64,000 nt of DNA from Nitzschia sp. pyKryTriq1 (lineage: Eukaryota > Bacillariophyta > Bacillariophyceae > Bacillariales > Bacillariaceae), in the NCBI GenBank assembly GCA_956465555.1, contig OY101126.1, positions 228,501 to 292,500 on the forward strand, written 5' to 3'. This document shows positions 62,764-64,000 of this stretch, piece after piece. A model generated the notes under the pieces. It was not told the DNA's origin, made no database searches, and saw only the letters and a program-made list of their open reading frames with translations. Every line of letters starts with the position of its first letter. Positions within the stretch are counted from its first letter, which is position 1. Position numbers and translations under genes: made by a program.

Positions 62764-64000
62764 ATGGTGGGGTTAAAGGGATTTGGAGCTTTTGTTGCTA
62801 AGACTATGACGACGAAAAAACAGGGAGAGGGGGTCACAATGAGACGCACCAGATCAGGTTCGAACGGAGGACAACAAGTGTTTACACGAAGCTACCAGGA
62901 GGGGAGGGATGTTGAAGAGCGCCAACTTCGACGAGGAAGAAAAGGTGATAGGGAACCGCCTCCATCTGATGCTCGAAAAACGCCTACTCCTAGACGAGAA
63001 GTAGCGGTCAGGGAAAGAACTCGAACGCCGTCGCCTACAAAATTTAATATCCAACAACGAACAAGACCAAAATCTCCTTCAGGGAAACGCCAGAGAGGAA
63101 GATCACTCGGCAAAACGAAGGAAAAAGATCAGAAATCTGACAGGAGAGGGAGATCAGCGTCAACGCATCGAGAAAAAAGCGTCTCCAGAAAGCAGGAAAA
63201 GATATCTTCTCGCAGCCGTAGTAGGGCAAGTCGTCGAGACAGATCCCGAAGCAGATCGCCGAGCAAGGCACCTAGCGCCACATCCCGAAGCAGGTCGCCG
63301 AGCAAGGCACCTAGCGCCACATCCCGAAGCAAAGCGACTAGCAAAACGCCAAGCAAGAAGGCAATAACAAAATCCAGAAGCAAATCCCGATGTCAAACCC
63401 CTCTCAGCCGGATTCGAAGTGCAACACCACTTAGACGGAGCGCTACTCCTCATACGCATTGTTCCACGCCACATACGCGAAGCAGTTCTCGGCTTTCAAA
63501 GAAAGAACGCCGATCACGAAGTAGGGGACCTGCGAAGAAAGAACCCATTCCAGTGGAAATAACAGAGAAAGAAATCCTTGAGTCTTTGGGTCCGTTAAAT
63601 GTCACCCTATCCATAGGAAAAGACGGAACAGAAGACAATGGCTCAAAGAAACAAGACAGATATGCGCCGCGACCACAAAAAGAAGACTTCGAAATCGCAG
63701 ACGAGAATTCAATTGTCAGTGATTTGATTTCCATGGAGGACGACGATGCCGCATTTGCAAGATTTCTTGCGAAAAGACATCAAGGTTTGGGAAGAAGCCT
63801 GTCGACCGAAACTTCAATGGACGCCTCAATATTCGAAGCTGCCGGCGATGGTTGGCTTTCTACCTACGACTCGTGTCTAGGGGCATTCTGTGGATTTGAA
63901 AAGGATCACAGATATCCACAAGGATCAAGTCTTGAATATAGAAAGGCTAGAATGGCTTCTCCGCCCTCGTCTCGCGCTACCGATTTTGGATTCAAGAGGG
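62764..64000 (+). CDS. SR-rich protein, N-terminal part (gene runs off the window)
   Basis: From ATG at 62764, in the strong context ACCATGG, the frame stays open for 412 codons to the right edge; ATG at 62806 is an alternative start. The first about 160 residues are Arg/Lys/Ser-rich, and from about residue 145 the repeated unit S-R-S-R-S-P-S-K-A-P-S-A-T appears (39-bp units at 63244 and 63283, a partial one at 63322). A Lys/Glu-rich middle and a more ordered-looking part (E-K-E-I-L-E-S-L-G-P-L-N-V-T-L-S) follow. SR-type composition is typical of splicing and RNA-processing factors. No RRM or kinase domain is seen in the part available. Antisense open frames on this stretch are treated as shadows of it. 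Confidence 0.7.
   Translation, partial: MVGLKGFGAFVAKTMTTKKQGEGVTMRRTRSGSNGGQQVFTRSYQEGRDVEERQLRRGRKGDREPPPSDARKTPTPRREVAVRERTRTPSPTKFNIQQRTRPKSPSGKRQRGRSLGKTKEKDQKSDRRGRSASTHREKSVSRKQEKISSRSRSRASRRDRSRSRSPSKAPSATSRSRSPSKAPSATSRSKATSKTPSKKAITKSRSKSRCQTPLSRIRSATPLRRSATPHTHCSTPHTRSSSRLSKKERRSRSRGPAKKEPIPVEITEKEILESLGPLNVTLSIGKDGTEDNGSKKQDRYAPRPQKEDFEIADENSIVSDLISMEDDDAAFARFLAKRHQGLGRSLSTETSMDASIFEAAGDGWLSTYDSCLGAFCGFEKDHRYPQGSSLEYRKARMASPPSSRATDFGFKR
63244..63321 (+). repeat. 39-bp coding tandem repeat
   Basis: Two nearly identical 39-bp units plus a partial third unit encode S-R-S-R-S-P-S-K-A-P-S-A-T in the SR-rich protein. Confidence 0.9.

Noticed and set aside
62854-63734. Minus-strand frames opposite the SR-rich gene
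   Set aside because: They are the reverse of Arg/Ser repeats (giving Leu/Ala/Arg runs), whereas the plus-strand frame is open for more than 400 codons.
1-64000. tRNA, rRNA, spliceosomal RNA or CRISPR arrays
   Set aside because: I looked for T-loop motifs, U6/U2 core words and regularly spaced repeats by eye and found none that hold up. A covariance-model scan would be decisive.

Overview
The window looks like nuclear DNA of a diatom, probably a pennate one; the genus cannot be named from sequence alone. Supporting signs: short GT-AG introns (about 70-210 nt); two long proteins that begin with a signal peptide followed by an A-F step (T-A-F-A-P at 3.15 kb, S-L-A-F at 57.0 kb), the bipartite plastid-targeting signal of diatoms; a Pro/Ser-repeat membrane protein (P-S-x-x-P-S type); a chitin synthase; secreted Cys-rich modules; and many homopolymeric Asn/Ser/Thr/Gln runs. 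There is no prokaryotic-style operon, rRNA, CRISPR array or recognisable retroelement.

Layout. 0-9.4 kb: an eight-repeat beta-propeller-like protein, a plastid-targeted GH36 (raffinose synthase/alpha-galactosidase-like) enzyme, and a head-to-head pair of a Frag1/DRAM/Sfk1-type membrane protein and an FAD/NAD(P) oxidoreductase. 10.3-13.4 kb: a type I membrane protein with a P/S-repeat ectodomain and a C-terminal PDZ-like domain. 14.1-21.2 kb: PGS1 (phosphatidylglycerophosphate synthase of the phospholipase D fold), followed by about 5 kb of duplicated and scrambled pieces of PGS1 and of a neighbouring two-exon coiled-coil gene. 22.6-24.2 kb: a secreted Gly/Ser-repeat protein. 25.4-29.0 kb: a three-exon gene that joins pyruvate formate-lyase to its radical-SAM activating enzyme in one 1110-residue reading frame. 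29.9-32.4 kb: a membrane-anchored beta-helix protein with a 714-bp internal duplication. 33.8-39.1 kb: a protein kinase, an RRM/CCCH zinc-finger protein and a METTL21-like methyltransferase.

40.2-48.6 kb reads as a surface/secretory neighbourhood: an alpha-carbonic-anhydrase-like protein interrupted by four Cys-rich modules, a chitin synthase and a Golgi-type sulfotransferase-like protein. 49-64 kb: the last exon of the complex III hinge protein (UQCRH/QCR6), a D-cysteine desulfhydrase-like PLP enzyme, two unrecognised proteins (one probably plastid-targeted), a mitochondrial RidA protein, a GH16 glucanase-like protein with a Lys/Ser/Gly tail, and an SR-rich gene that runs off the right edge.

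Intergenic DNA carries two recurrent signatures, TACCGGTA-type palindromes and CTAGTAG/CTACTAG strings, that are rare inside the coding regions. Intron-exon joins were set by hand from GT-AG signals and continuity of conserved motifs; they are inferences unless stated otherwise.
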